DNA of 64,000 nucleotides from Staphylococcus debuckii (GCF_003718735.1 NZ_CP033460.1:2294001-2358000); one strand, 5' to 3'; counted from the stretch's first letter, positions 36,885 through 47,454 are shown. Notes: generated by a model not told the origin, from the sequence alone. Made by a program: numbers and translations.

Positions 36885-36953
36885 AACAAATACAGCCCCC
36901 TTTTTAATAATAAAGATGACATCAGCTTAAGCATGCCTCTCAACCCTCTCTTG

Positions 36954-36967
36954 AGAAAGCGCTTTCT
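36954..36967. promoter_or_regulatory. cre (CcpA) site upstream of mqo
   Basis: AGAAAGCGCTTTCT is a perfect 14-base palindrome matching the cre core at 12 of 14 positions, 70 bases upstream of the mqo start. The gap 36885-37209 holds nothing else but promoters for mqo and the divergent glycosyltransferase. Confidence 0.78.
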
Positions 36968-37209
36968 GCTACAAAAATAAAACACACCTAAGAAACGTCT
37001 TTAGTTGTTAGGTTACAACCACTTTGATGTAGTGAAGATTATTTTGTTCTATTCCTTTATTATATACGGAAACCATGCAAGACAAAAGGGGTAAGGGTAC
37101 TTATTCAACAAATTAATCATTAATACCTTTTTAAGACATAGGTACTTTGCATTCAATCATGGGTAATATGCTATAATTAAGTGAATATTTCAGGAGGAGC
37201 TGACAAGAT

Positions 37210-38361
37210 ATGAAATCAATTACATTCTTAATGCACAACATATTTGCTATGGGCGGAACGGTCAAAGCTGTGACCCAATTAGCGAATGTATTGGCAGATA
37301 AAGGACATGATGTAGAAATTATTTCCGTATTCAAAGGCAGCAAGACTCCTTACTTTAAGCTTCATGGCAATATCAAAGTCACTGCTTTAGTTGACTATAA
37401 CTTAAGACCTGCCAACATCTTAAGTATTACCATGAATCGATTGCGTAAATGGACGCCTTTTTTCAAACCATCTACCATTTCTAGTTACGAACCTGGTTTG
37501 AACCAGTTTTCCAGCTATGTTGAAAAAAAGATCCTGCGTGCCATTTCTGAAGTGGATACAGATATCTTAGTAGGTACACGTGCAAGTTATAATATCTTAG
37601 TTGCAGAACACGCTTCAGATACAGTCACAACTGTAGGAATGGAGCATATGAATTTAAATGCCTATCCTCGTGCCTACCAAAAAGAAATCATTGAAGCTTA
37701 TAAAAATTTAGATGCTATTACAACATTGACGGATTCTGATAAAAAGGTATATGAAAAATTAACACATATTCCAGTCTATACGGTTCCTAATATGATTAAT
37801 GAATCACGCATTGAAATTCCTAAAAAACCTCAAATTATTGCGGCTGGACGCTTGGAATATGAAAAGGGTTTCGATTTGCTATTACGCAGTATTGAATTGA
37901 TCCAAGATAGCTTACGGGAAATGAATTACTCACTTAAAATTTATGGCGACGGTCAGCAGCGCCATGATTTAGAAGAATATATTCAACATCATCAATTAGG
38001 CGATATCGTTTCTATCCATCCTTCTACGATGCATTTGCCCTTACGGTTGGCAGAAAGTACCATCACTGTCGTCCCATCTAGAAATGAAGGTTTCGGTTTA
38101 ATTATTTTAGAAGCGATGAATCAAGGCAATATCGTTATCAGCTTTAAAGGAAATGCTGGCCCTGAAACTTTAATTCGTTCTGGTTATAACGGCTATTTGT
38201 CCGAATATCATAATATCGAAGATTTAGCGGATGATATTTCAAATGTGATTTCTGCCCCTCCTTCTGAACAAGGAAAAATCGTAGAGCGTGGCTTTGAAAC
38301 TGTAGCGCACTATTCTCCAGAGCGTGTCTATCAAGATTTCATGAAAGTAATTAACGACTAA
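37210..38361 (+). CDS. GT4-family glycosyltransferase
   Basis: A 383-residue two-domain GT-B glycosyltransferase. The N-terminal NIFAMGGTVKAV loop binds the acceptor side, and the C-terminal half has AAGRLEYEKGFDLLL and the E-x7-E motif EGFGLIILE of retaining GT4 enzymes, which use a nucleotide sugar. No membrane helix, so it acts on the cytoplasmic face. Staphylococcal relatives decorate wall polymers, and a TagF-like gene lies at 40464, but the acceptor cannot be read. The ATG has AGGAGG about 12 bases upstream. Confidence 0.88.
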   Translation: MKSITFLMHNIFAMGGTVKAVTQLANVLADKGHDVEIISVFKGSKTPYFKLHGNIKVTALVDYNLRPANILSITMNRLRKWTPFFKPSTISSYEPGLNQFSSYVEKKILRAISEVDTDILVGTRASYNILVAEHASDTVTTVGMEHMNLNAYPRAYQKEIIEAYKNLDAITTLTDSDKKVYEKLTHIPVYTVPNMINESRIEIPKKPQIIAAGRLEYEKGFDLLLRSIELIQDSLREMNYSLKIYGDGQQRHDLEEYIQHHQLGDIVSIHPSTMHLPLRLAESTITVVPSRNEGFGLIILEAMNQGNIVISFKGNAGPETLIRSGYNGYLSEYHNIEDLADDISNVISAPPSEQGKIVERGFETVAHYSPERVYQDFMKVIND

Positions 38362-38370
38362 TAGTCAGGG

Positions 38371-38411
38371 GGAGCAGAACAGCTGTCTATACACTTTCGA
38401 CAGCTCGCTCC
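38371..38411 (+). terminator. Hairpin after the glycosyltransferase gene
   Basis: GGAGC-(AGAA)-CAGCTGTC pairs with GACAGCT-CGCTCC. There is no good T tract after it, so the stronger hairpin at 38430 may do most of the terminating. Confidence 0.6.
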
Positions 38412-38429
38412 TCATTACCACGCAAAAAA

Positions 38430-38468
38430 GACGACTTTCACTTTCATTCGTGAAAATCGTCTCTTTTT
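38430..38468. terminator. Bidirectional terminator before lctP
   Basis: GACGACTTTCAC pairs with GTGAAAATCGTC, followed by TCTTTTTT on the plus strand; preceded by AAAAAA, giving U residues on the minus strand too. Confidence 0.9.
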
Positions 38469-38476
38469 TATACCAA

Positions 38477-40078
38477 TTAGAATATTAACGCTAAGATAAA
38501 TGTCCAGATACAGATGAATGCCAAGATACCCACACTGAATCTAAGTGACATTTTCAAGAGTTCAGATTCTTTACCTACTTCTTTAACTGCAGCAGTGGCA
38601 ATCGCAATGGATTGCGGAGAAATAATTTTTGCTGCTACGCCACCTACAGTATTCGCAGCTACAAGCAAGCCGCCGCTTACGCCGATTTGGCTAGATACTG
38701 AAGCTTGAATTGGTGCGAATAAAGAGTTGTTGTTCACAACGGAACCTGTCATGAATACACCAATCCAACCTAAGATTGGTGAAAGTAATGGGAAGATACC
38801 GCCTGTTTTAGAAATACCTTGTCCCATTGCAGCACTTAATCCGCCATAAGTTGTTAATTTAGATACAGCTAGGATGAAACAAATTGTGAAGATGGAAATC
38901 CATAACTCTTTAAATGTTTCTCCTAATAAGTGTCCTGCATCTCCCCAAGTTGTATTTTTAGAAAGCAGCAAAGTAATGATAATTGTAAGTAAAATTGCTG
39001 TTCCTGTTTGACCAATAATATTGAAATTCAATGTGATTGCTTTATGAGTCGCTTCGCTCATTGTACCTGGCAATGGAATTGCAGCTGTTAAGAAACTCAA
39101 TGCACCGCCTGGTAAGAATAATTTTTTAAAGAACGGCATACTCCAAATCATTACGAATATAGTTAAAATGTAGAAAGGACTCCAAGCATAAAGCACTTCT
39201 TTAACTGTTAATTTTTTGATAGCAGGAGGTTCTGCATCTTTCTGAATTCTGAAAATATGTTTCGGTTGGAATTTTCTGCTGAATAAAGCTAAAGCACCCA
39301 TTGTTGCAAGCGGCGGAATGATGTCTGCCAATTCAGGTCCTTGCACTAAAGTAAGGATACCTTGCAACACTGTATAAGTAATGGATACTACTAAGATTGC
39401 TGGTAAAGTTTCTTTGATTCCTTTGAAACCATCAATAATGAAAATCAATAAGAATGGAATAAAGAAGTTAATTAAAGCTAAAGTAAATGTTGAATAACGT
39501 GAAACTTCAATAGCAGTAATGCCGCCATGCAAATTCAATGTATCAATAACTGCAACTGGCAAACCGATTGCCCCAAATGCGCCAGCTGCTGCATTCGCTA
39601 CTAAACATAACATCGCTGCTTGTAATGGCTTAAATCCTAAATAAATCAATAACAAAGCACAGATTGCGATGGGTACACCGAAGCCGGCTGCACCTTCTAA
39701 GAATGCGTTGAAACAAAAACCGATTAATAATAATTGAATACGTTGGTCTTGTGAAATGCTTGCGATACTATCTTGAATCATTCCGAACTGACCAGTTTTA
39801 GTTGATAATTTGTACAACCATACTGCCATGACAACAATGTAACCGATAGGCAGCCAACCTTGATAGAATCCTTCGACTACTGCCCCAGCTGCCATTCCTC
39901 CTGGCAATTTAAACAGAATAACTGCTACGAGCAATGTCACTACTAAAGTGGTAATTGCTGCATAAATCCCTTTCATTTTGAAAATAGTCAAACATAACAA
40001 GAACAAAATAATTGGAATACTTGCTACTAGACTAGATATTACAAGATTGTTAAATGGATCAAATGATGAAACTAACAT
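38477..40078 (-). CDS. lctP: L-lactate permease
   Basis: A 533-residue integral membrane transporter of the LctP family with about 13-14 helices, exchanging lactate with protons across the membrane. The block FCFNAFLEGAAGFGVPIAI near residue 125 is the family hallmark, and INPN-like VVNNNSLFAPIQ near 450 is also conserved. The ATG follows GCGGGGTAAG. A Rex box lies 58 bases upstream, fitting control by the NADH/NAD ratio as in S. aureus. Confidence 0.95.
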   Translation of the reverse strand: MLVSSFDPFNNLVISSLVASIPIILFLLCLTIFKMKGIYAAITTLVVTLLVAVILFKLPGGMAAGAVVEGFYQGWLPIGYIVVMAVWLYKLSTKTGQFGMIQDSIASISQDQRIQLLLIGFCFNAFLEGAAGFGVPIAICALLLIYLGFKPLQAAMLCLVANAAAGAFGAIGLPVAVIDTLNLHGGITAIEVSRYSTFTLALINFFIPFLLIFIIDGFKGIKETLPAILVVSITYTVLQGILTLVQGPELADIIPPLATMGALALFSRKFQPKHIFRIQKDAEPPAIKKLTVKEVLYAWSPFYILTIFVMIWSMPFFKKLFLPGGALSFLTAAIPLPGTMSEATHKAITLNFNIIGQTGTAILLTIIITLLLSKNTTWGDAGHLLGETFKELWISIFTICFILAVSKLTTYGGLSAAMGQGISKTGGIFPLLSPILGWIGVFMTGSVVNNNSLFAPIQASVSSQIGVSGGLLVAANTVGGVAAKIISPQSIAIATAAVKEVGKESELLKMSLRFSVGILAFICIWTFILALIF

Positions 40079-40135
40079 ATCTTACCCCGCTTCTTTCTAT
40101 TTTTTTATTTGTTTTATGTTTTACTTTATTTATCA

Positions 40136-40153
40136 TTGTGAATTAATTCACAT
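40136..40153 (-). promoter_or_regulatory. Rex box upstream of lctP
   Basis: TTGTGAA-TTAA-TTCACAT matches the Rex consensus TTGTGAANNNNTTCACAA except for the last base. A TATTAT-type -10 lies beside it on the minus strand. The remaining gap to 40463 is AT-rich; it includes a small inverted repeat at 40309. Confidence 0.85.
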
Positions 40154-40308
40154 ATAATATACCACGTTTCCCATGCCTGTACAATCTTTTTTTCAACATT
40201 TTTTCGAGCTGTTTTGCATGTTGAAATCCTGTGTTTTCAATGTATACGCTTACATCCATGCTATTACTCGCATTACTGTTATAGTCATTTTTCAAAATTT
40301 AATAATAC

Positions 40309-40331
40309 AGTTTTTCGGTTTCGGAAAAACT
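40309..40331. other. Small inverted repeat in the lctP/TagF-like gap
   Basis: AGTTTTTC at 40309 and GAAAAACT at 40324 are perfect inverted copies around GGTTTCG. There is no clear T tract and no gene it obviously belongs to. Confidence 0.5.
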
Positions 40332-40463
40332 TTCTCCCATTACCCTTTACGTTCTCTTTCCTTCTTTTTAATGGAAGTGATAAAATAGAGTTTAATAGAT
40401 TATGACAATAATGCTTTAAAACATGTGGCATTTTATTCATATGAAAATCAAAGAGGTTTTATA

Positions 40464-42191
40464 ATGAAAATATTAAAATTAGATTATCAGCCAAAGGATG
40501 AAATGTTATTTGCTTTAAAAAAAGCACTGAAGAATGGTTATACGCATTTTATTCCTAGTGATTTAAATATAGATATCTATCCAGATCAACTGGATGCGCT
40601 CACGCCTATAGAAACGAAACAGTCTGTAATTGTCGATTATACGATTGACCACTATTATCAAAATGACTGTCGTTATTTTGGTAATCATTCACTCACTTTT
40701 GACGAATGGATGAACAATATCAATCATTATCCGAATATGATTTTTAATATTAAACAAAGTATTCAACGGTTAAAAGCTGAGGGTTTGGAAACAGCTTTCG
40801 ATCTTGCCGTGTCTATTTTGCTTTTTAATAAAGTAGAAGTGAATGGGCACGTCGTCTTTGACTTTAAAGAAAGTTGCCGTACATCTGCTTCTTTCTATAC
40901 ATTGCTTAAGGAAAAGGAATTCTCAGGCCTGACACAGTTTAATTTAAATAAATTAGCCTATCTGCATTATCATAAAAGACCTTTCAAACTTAATACGTGC
41001 GAATTACCAGATCATCCACGCTTTATAGACAAGATGTTATGGAATACACGCTTTACGGCTCCGCATTTCGTTACGAGTGCATTGCTTGATCGTTCATATA
41101 CTAAACATCAGAATGCTAGTAATATCTATGAACCAACGTCAACAGACTTAAATGGAGCCGTAGTCTTCCTCGGATTTGATTATAGTTTCAGAGGGAATTC
41201 GCGTTATCTATTTAACTATTTTGCGAAGCATCATTCGCAGTATCCGGTTTATTTCATTACTTCAGAAGCTACTGGTCCGCATTTTATACAACCGGATGAC
41301 CCTGAAGCTGAAGACTTAATCAACCAAGCCAGCGTCATCGTAGCTGAAAGCTATATTCCTGACCATCTGAAACCTAATGGTACAATTATTCAACTATGGC
41401 ACGGCACACCTATCAAGCAGTTATTTTTAGACAGTAAAGAACCATATCAAAACCAAGAAATCTATAATTATCGGGCACGCAAATACAATAAATGGACCCA
41501 TCAAAATTATTTGATTTGCGATAGTATACGAGCTGCAGAATTATTTAAGACAGCCTTTCCGATGCAATATAGTGAAATTGCAGCTTGTGGCTACCCGCGT
41601 GTACGCTATCTTATTGATAAGAAGAATGATAGACCTTATGTCCGCTTTATTAAAAATGAACTTCAATTGAATCCAGATAAGCCGACACTGCTCTATGCGC
41701 CAACTTGGCATCACGAGAGTCATCAAGAAGATTTACTGCCGATGACAGAGCAATTGCTTGCACATTATAATGTGATTTACAAAGGTCATATCGAAGAGGA
41801 ACACAATATGGCGGAATACTTGCCGAAAGAAGTCATTATTCCTACTGCACATTTGGAGACACAAGATTTAATCCTCGCATCCGACGTCGTATTGAGTGAT
41901 TATTCTTCTATCGTATTTGACGCCTTAACTATCAATATGCCGACTGCACTTTATACGCCAGATGTAGCAACTTATGAAAAGGAACGTGGCTTATATCCAG
42001 AAGTGTGGCAAACATTCGAGCGTGTGCGTTATGAAAATGCGGAACCTCTAATAGAAGATTTAATTCATCAACGTATTAAGCCTATCGGCAATCCTTATAT
42101 CAATCGTAATAACCATTCAGTTGAAACTATTTCAAGTTTAATCGTGCAAAATCTGCCCGCTTCAACGCGCAAACGTAAGTCTACTAAATAA
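40464..42191 (+). CDS. CDP-glycerol glycerophosphotransferase (TagF/TagB-like)
   Basis: A 575-residue protein. The C-terminal 380 residues are a CDP-glycerol:poly(glycerophosphate) glycerophosphotransferase domain with the hallmark LWHGTPIKQL (catalytic His), APTWH, and DYSSIVFD. Such enzymes extend teichoic acids with glycerol- or ribitol-phosphate at the inner membrane face. The N-terminal 190 residues are not recognised. The ATG at 40464 follows AGAGG; the longer reading from a GTG at 40425 has no ribosome site. The acceptor and polymer type are unknown. Confidence 0.88.
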   Translation: MKILKLDYQPKDEMLFALKKALKNGYTHFIPSDLNIDIYPDQLDALTPIETKQSVIVDYTIDHYYQNDCRYFGNHSLTFDEWMNNINHYPNMIFNIKQSIQRLKAEGLETAFDLAVSILLFNKVEVNGHVVFDFKESCRTSASFYTLLKEKEFSGLTQFNLNKLAYLHYHKRPFKLNTCELPDHPRFIDKMLWNTRFTAPHFVTSALLDRSYTKHQNASNIYEPTSTDLNGAVVFLGFDYSFRGNSRYLFNYFAKHHSQYPVYFITSEATGPHFIQPDDPEAEDLINQASVIVAESYIPDHLKPNGTIIQLWHGTPIKQLFLDSKEPYQNQEIYNYRARKYNKWTHQNYLICDSIRAAELFKTAFPMQYSEIAACGYPRVRYLIDKKNDRPYVRFIKNELQLNPDKPTLLYAPTWHHESHQEDLLPMTEQLLAHYNVIYKGHIEEEHNMAEYLPKEVIIPTAHLETQDLILASDVVLSDYSSIVFDALTINMPTALYTPDVATYEKERGLYPEVWQTFERVRYENAEPLIEDLIHQRIKPIGNPYINRNNHSVETISSLIVQNLPASTRKRKSTK

Positions 42192-42201
42192 AATAAATAG
42201 C

Positions 42202-42246
42202 AAAAGCTCGAGTACAGAAATTAAGAGTCTGCACTCGAGCTTTTTT
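42202..42246. terminator. Bidirectional terminator after the TagF-like gene
   Basis: AAAAGCTCGAGT pairs with ACTCGAGCTTTTTT, between convergent stop codons. Confidence 0.92.
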
Positions 42247-42256
42247 AACTTCCTAA

Positions 42257-43024
42257 TTATTGTTGACCATTATATGCTGGATCGATTACACTTGCTTCGC
42301 CTTTTTGGTTGATACTAACAATGGTATAGGTTCCAGGTTGCGCTTGATTAGCAAAACTGAAGACATAAGAATAATTTCCATTACCTAAATTGTCGATGCC
42401 ATAATCATTGTAAACATTTTGTTGACCATTTAAGGCATTCGCTTCATTTTGAGCTGTTGTTAATGATTGCGGGAAATTCGGTAAATGTTTCAAAGCATCT
42501 TGGTTATTAGCGGGTGCTTGTACAATAGTGCTGGCTGCAGGTACTGCATTTTGACCTTGATACGGTGCAATATAACCCGTTTGCGTAGTATTAGCATTTT
42601 GACGTGCATCTGCACTAGCATTAGTGGTATTCGCAGCCCCTTGATTTTGACTTGCATTATCCGTTTGAGCGGCCTGCTGATTGTTTTGACTATTACCATC
42701 ACTGTTACCAGTATTATCTGCCGAGTTGCCTTCTGTCCCAGCAGATGCATTGCTAGAGTTGCTGTTTGAAGTAGCTTTATCAGAACTGTTGCTGTCACTA
42801 GAAGATGAATCAGCAGAAATTGATGCATTCTTATCATCTGACTTTGAATCTTTCGCAGCCTTATCATCTTTCTTACTCTTACTGTCGTCTTTTTTACTGT
42901 TGTTACTTTCTTGTGTCGTCTTATCTTTGTCCTTGTGCTCATCTGCTTTCTTACTGTCATCGCTATTGCCACACGCAGCAAGCACCAGAGATAAAGTTAA
43001 GATGCCGGCAAATAATTTCTTCAT
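42257..43024 (-). CDS. Lipoprotein with long Ser/Asp/Asn/Lys-rich linker
   Basis: A 255-residue lipoprotein. The signal peptide ends in the lipobox LAAC, with lipidation Cys18. Residues about 20-160 are low complexity: a Lys/Asp/Ser part, then Ser/Asn/Ala, then Asn/Gln/Thr, a probable flexible spacer reaching through the wall. The last 85 residues form a small folded domain (PNFPQSLTTAQNEAN to the end) that I do not recognise. The ATG follows GAGGAAA. The upstream gap to 43241 shows no feature beyond AT-rich promoter DNA. Confidence 0.85.
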   Translation of the reverse strand: MKKLFAGILTLSLVLAACGNSDDSKKADEHKDKDKTTQESNNSKKDDSKSKKDDKAAKDSKSDDKNASISADSSSSDSNSSDKATSNSNSSNASAGTEGNSADNTGNSDGNSQNNQQAAQTDNASQNQGAANTTNASADARQNANTTQTGYIAPYQGQNAVPAASTIVQAPANNQDALKHLPNFPQSLTTAQNEANALNGQQNVYNDYGIDNLGNGNYSYVFSFANQAQPGTYTIVSINQKGEASVIDPAYNGQQ

Positions 43025-43241
43025 TGAATTTCCTCCTCATACTATAAATCTTTTTTAAACACTTACTAAACTATACACCACTATTATATTTTACAAACCT
43101 TAAAATTGTTAAAATTCTTTTAATCTTTAATTCTTATACACTTTGAAGCCTCACAAATCAGCAACCACTCTTCCAGTTGTTGTCCCCTTTCTTTCATGTT
43201 AAACTTTTTTTAATTTAAATTATCGAAAGGGAGCAATAGAT

Positions 43242-44234
43242 ATGACAGAGACATTCCAAGCTTATTTTGCGGAAAAGAAAGATGGGAAAGTGACTTCCTC
43301 CTTTAAGAATTTACCTTTCAGTGAATTAGACAATGGCGATGTGCTAGTACGCGTCGATTATACAAGCATTAATTTCAAAGATGCCTTAGCAGCAGTCAAA
43401 GGTGCAGGTGTGGTAAAAGAATATCCGATTATTCCAGGAATCGATTTAGCAGGAACGGTAGTAGAAGCTGATTCTTCTGCCTATAAATCTGGAGATAAAG
43501 TCATTGTAACAAGTTATGATTTGGGGGTTACACACCACGGCGGTTTCAGTGAATATGCACGCGTAAAAGAAGATTGGATTGTACCGCTTCCTAAAGGATT
43601 AACTTTAGAAGAAGCTATGATTTATGGCACAGCCGGCTATACAGCTGCGCTAGCGATTCAGAAATTAGAAGATAATGGGCTAACTGTTGAAGGTGCGCCT
43701 GTTTTAGTTCGAGGCGCGAGTGGCGGTGTCGGCAGTTTAGCGGTAATGATGTTGAGCAATATCGGTTATAAAGTAGTAGCAAGTACAGGCAACGAAAGCG
43801 CTGCAACGTACTTAAAATCTTTGGGAGCGAAGGAAATCGTTCCACGCTTAGAAGAGACTTCCGATAAACCGCTCGGTAAACGTGAATGGCAAGCGGTGAT
43901 TGATCCAGTCGGCGGCAGTCATGTCGGGGATATCTTAAAGCACTTGCATATTAGAGGCAGTGTAGCTTTAATCGGCAATACTGGCGGCGTTGCATTCGAT
44001 ACCACTGTGCTGCCGTTTATTTTACGCGGTAATAACTTATTAGGCGTAGACTCAGTTGAAACGCCAATGTTATTGCGTAAACAAATTTGGCGCCGCTTAG
44101 CAACAGACTTGAAACCCAATCAACTGCACACGATTAAAAATATTGTGGGCTTCCAAGATTTGCCTGAAGCTATTGATAATGTATTATCCCATCAAGTAAC
44201 TGGACGCTATGTCGTTAAAGTAAGCGAAGAATAA
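43242..44234 (+). CDS. YhdH/YhfP family quinone oxidoreductase-like enzyme
   Basis: A 330-residue zinc-free medium-chain dehydrogenase/reductase. The NADP-binding motif GASGGVGS is at about residue 156, and the early VDYTSINFKDALA and PGIDLAGTV segments mark the YhdH/YhfP (acrylyl-CoA reductase-like) branch. The true substrate is unknown. The ATG follows AAAGGGAG. The gene is transcribed alone and ends in a strong terminator. Confidence 0.9.
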   Translation: MTETFQAYFAEKKDGKVTSSFKNLPFSELDNGDVLVRVDYTSINFKDALAAVKGAGVVKEYPIIPGIDLAGTVVEADSSAYKSGDKVIVTSYDLGVTHHGGFSEYARVKEDWIVPLPKGLTLEEAMIYGTAGYTAALAIQKLEDNGLTVEGAPVLVRGASGGVGSLAVMMLSNIGYKVVASTGNESAATYLKSLGAKEIVPRLEETSDKPLGKREWQAVIDPVGGSHVGDILKHLHIRGSVALIGNTGGVAFDTTVLPFILRGNNLLGVDSVETPMLLRKQIWRRLATDLKPNQLHTIKNIVGFQDLPEAIDNVLSHQVTGRYVVKVSEE

Positions 44235-44237
44235 CGA

Positions 44238-44278
44238 ACAGGAGCGAGACTGAATAAGGTCTCAGCTCCTGTTTTTTA
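44238..44278 (+). terminator. Terminator after the YhdH-like gene
   Basis: AACAGGAGC-GAGAC pairs with GTCTC-A-GCTCCTGTT, followed by TTTT. Confidence 0.92.
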
Positions 44279-44361
44279 TCGAAAACGCCAGTGATTTTTC
44301 TTTAAATTCCAAATAATTTAATTATTAAAACGCTATTATAATCATATTTACTTTAATTTTA

Positions 44362-44375
44362 TGAAAGCGTATACT
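44362..44375 (+). promoter_or_regulatory. cre-like site upstream of the sugar porter
   Basis: TGAAAGCGTATACT matches the cre consensus TGNAANCGNTNNCA at most fixed positions. A weaker match, TTAAAACGCTATTA, lies at 44325-44338 near a TATAAT. CcpA control of a sugar transporter is plausible. Confidence 0.6.
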
Positions 44376-44407
44376 TAATTTAAATTCAATAAACTGGAGG
44401 TTTACTT

Positions 44408-45772
44408 ATGGGGAAAAATTTTAATAAAAGCCTCATCTTTTTCCTAGGCGCATTAGGCGGTTTATTATACGGCTATGATATGGGAATCATTTCAGGCGCG
44501 CTGTTATTTATCGGAAAAGACATCCACTTAACAAGTAGTACTGAAGGACTTGTCGTATCATCTATGTTAATTGGTGCGATTGCTGGTTCTGCTTTGAGTG
44601 GTCCTGCTTCTGATAAACTCGGTCGTCGTCGTGTCGTATTTATTATCGCAATTGTCTATATTGTTGGTGCTTTAGTTTTAGCATTTGCACCTTCTATGCC
44701 GGTCTTAGTCATCGGACGTATTGTAATCGGACTTGCAGTCGGCGGGTCTACAGCCATTGTACCTGTTTACTTATCCGAAATGGCACCAACAGATTCACGT
44801 GGTTCGCTAAGTTCCTTGAACCAATTAATGATTACTATCGGTATTTTGTCTTCATATTTGATCAACTATGCATTTTCAGGTATCGAAGGATGGAGATGGA
44901 TGCTTGGGCTAGCCGTAATACCATCTTTAATTTTATTAATCGGTGTAGCCTTTATGCCGGAAAGTCCAAGATGGCTGCTTGAACACCGTGGTGAAAAAGC
45001 AGCACGTAAAGTCATGGCAATGACTTTCCCAGCCAATGAAATCGACAAAGAGATTGCAGAAATGAAAGAAATCAATGCGATTTCTGAAAGTACATGGAAT
45101 GTATTGAAATCACCTTGGTTACGTCCAACGTTAATTATCGGTAGTGTTTTTGCCTTGTTCCAACAAATTATTGGTATTAATGCTATTATTTACTACGCAC
45201 CGAAAATCTTTACTAAAGCAGGATTAGGAGATTCCGCTTCAATCCTTGGCTCAGTAGGTATCGGTACAGTAAACGTATTAGTTACCATCGTGGCGATTAT
45301 GATTATTGATAAAATTGATCGAAAAAAATTATTGGTAATCGGTAATATCGGTATGGTTGCTTCATTAGTAATTATGGCGATTTTAATCTGGTCTATGGGA
45401 GTACAATCCTCTGCATGGGTCAGCATTATCTGCCTAACTATCTTTATCATTTTCTTCGGTATTTCATGGGGACCTGTATTATGGGTAATGTTGCCAGAAT
45501 TATTCCCGATGCGTGCACGTGGTGCTGCAACAGGAATTGCAGCTTTAGTCCTTTCAATCGGAAGCTTATTAGTTGCACAATTCTTCCCAATGTTAACAGC
45601 AGTAATGCCGACACAAGGTGTATTCTTAATCTTTGCTGTAATTGGTATCGGAGCCCTCTTCTTCGTTATCAAATACTTACCAGAAACACGCGGTCGCAGT
45701 TTAGAAGAAATCGAAGCAGAATTACGCGCACGTACTTCTGCAACTTCAGCTGATTTAAACCGTCATAAATAA
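44408..45772 (+). CDS. Sugar porter family MFS transporter
   Basis: A 454-residue 12-helix proton-linked sugar importer of the sugar porter (XylE/GalP/CsbC) family. Diagnostic segments are GYDMGIISGAL in helix 1, DKLGRRR in the helix 2-3 loop, VPVYLSEMAP, PESPRWL after helix 6, QQIIGINAIIYY in helix 7 and PETRGRSLEEIE after helix 12. These fix the family but not the sugar; glucose or a pentose are both possible. The ATG follows CTGGAGG. Confidence 0.92.
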   Translation: MGKNFNKSLIFFLGALGGLLYGYDMGIISGALLFIGKDIHLTSSTEGLVVSSMLIGAIAGSALSGPASDKLGRRRVVFIIAIVYIVGALVLAFAPSMPVLVIGRIVIGLAVGGSTAIVPVYLSEMAPTDSRGSLSSLNQLMITIGILSSYLINYAFSGIEGWRWMLGLAVIPSLILLIGVAFMPESPRWLLEHRGEKAARKVMAMTFPANEIDKEIAEMKEINAISESTWNVLKSPWLRPTLIIGSVFALFQQIIGINAIIYYAPKIFTKAGLGDSASILGSVGIGTVNVLVTIVAIMIIDKIDRKKLLVIGNIGMVASLVIMAILIWSMGVQSSAWVSIICLTIFIIFFGISWGPVLWVMLPELFPMRARGAATGIAALVLSIGSLLVAQFFPMLTAVMPTQGVFLIFAVIGIGALFFVIKYLPETRGRSLEEIEAELRARTSATSADLNRHK

Positions 45773-45791
45773 AAATAAATTTTAAAATAGG

Positions 45792-45826
45792 AAAACCCGC
45801 AGAATTCGTCAGTTCTGCGGGTTTTT
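45792..45826. terminator. Bidirectional terminator after the sugar porter
   Basis: AAAACCCGCAGAA pairs with TTCTGCGGGTTTTT between convergent stops. Confidence 0.93.
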
Positions 45827-45832
45827 AATACG

Positions 45833-46885
<1,053 letters not shown>

Positions 46886-46910
46886 TTATCTCTCTCGAAA
46901 CAATTTTAAT

Positions 46911-46925
46911 TGAAAATTATTCTCA
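46911..46925 (-). promoter_or_regulatory. Fur-like box upstream of the flavoenzyme gene
   Basis: TGAAAATTATTCTCA matches the 7-1-7 Fur core TGATAATNATTATCA at 12 of the 14 fixed positions (the centre base is free), 41 bases upstream of the start. Confidence 0.68.
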
Positions 46926-47022
46926 ACTACATTTTACAACACTTTATCTTATTTGGCATCCTTTCCCTTTTGAAAAATAAAAAAGAGACCAGGACAATAT
47001 AATGTACTAATCTCCTTGAAAA

Positions 47023-47454
47023 TTATTTTTGTGATGGTTTACCATCAATCGGATCTGTTAAAATAGCTTTCTTCAATAAGAAGAATAAAATAATGAAGCC
47101 AGCAGATAATGTCATGTGACCAAGTCCTGCGATGCCTGCAAGTCCTGGCGAAACATGAGCGCCTACTACTTGCATTGTACCTTTAGTCGCCATCATTCCT
47201 ACTGTCACAACTACACCGATGTTATAAACATAATAGAACCAATTGAATAAATAATATTTACTTAGTTGGAAAAGTTTTTCAAAGACAATTAATATCAAGA
47301 ACATAAACATACCTAACATTAAAGTATGCGTATGTACCACGACAAGTTGTGTGTCACCCGTAAAATTATAAGCTTTTGTTAGCTCTCGATAATAGACGCC
47401 GCTTAGTAAACCGATAATGGTATAAGTCAAAAATGTATATAGTATTCTGCGCAT
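47023..47454 (-). CDS. DUF2871 family membrane protein
   Basis: A 143-residue protein with four membrane helices, of the DUF2871 family as I recall it; function unknown. Two His residues in helices 2-3 (VVVHTHTLMLG) and others (VVGAHVSPG, GLGHMTLS) sit at positions that could bind haem or a metal, which is a speculation. The ATG at 47454 follows GAGGAGG; a longer in-frame reading from 47544 lacks a ribosome site. It lies 93 bases downstream of a MarR gene on the same strand. Confidence 0.82.
   Translation of the reverse strand: MRRILYTFLTYTIIGLLSGVYYRELTKAYNFTGDTQLVVVHTHTLMLGMFMFLILIVFEKLFQLSKYYLFNWFYYVYNIGVVVTVGMMATKGTMQVVGAHVSPGLAGIAGLGHMTLSAGFIILFFLLKKAILTDPIDGKPSQK

Noticed and set aside
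42490..42981. 163-residue frame inside the lipoprotein gene
   Set aside because: It is a shadow of the low-complexity linker in another frame; composition is implausible and there is no ribosome site.
45193..45672. 159-residue antisense frame inside the sugar porter gene
   Set aside because: Hydrophobic codons read in reverse often stay open; the sense frame is clearly the real gene.
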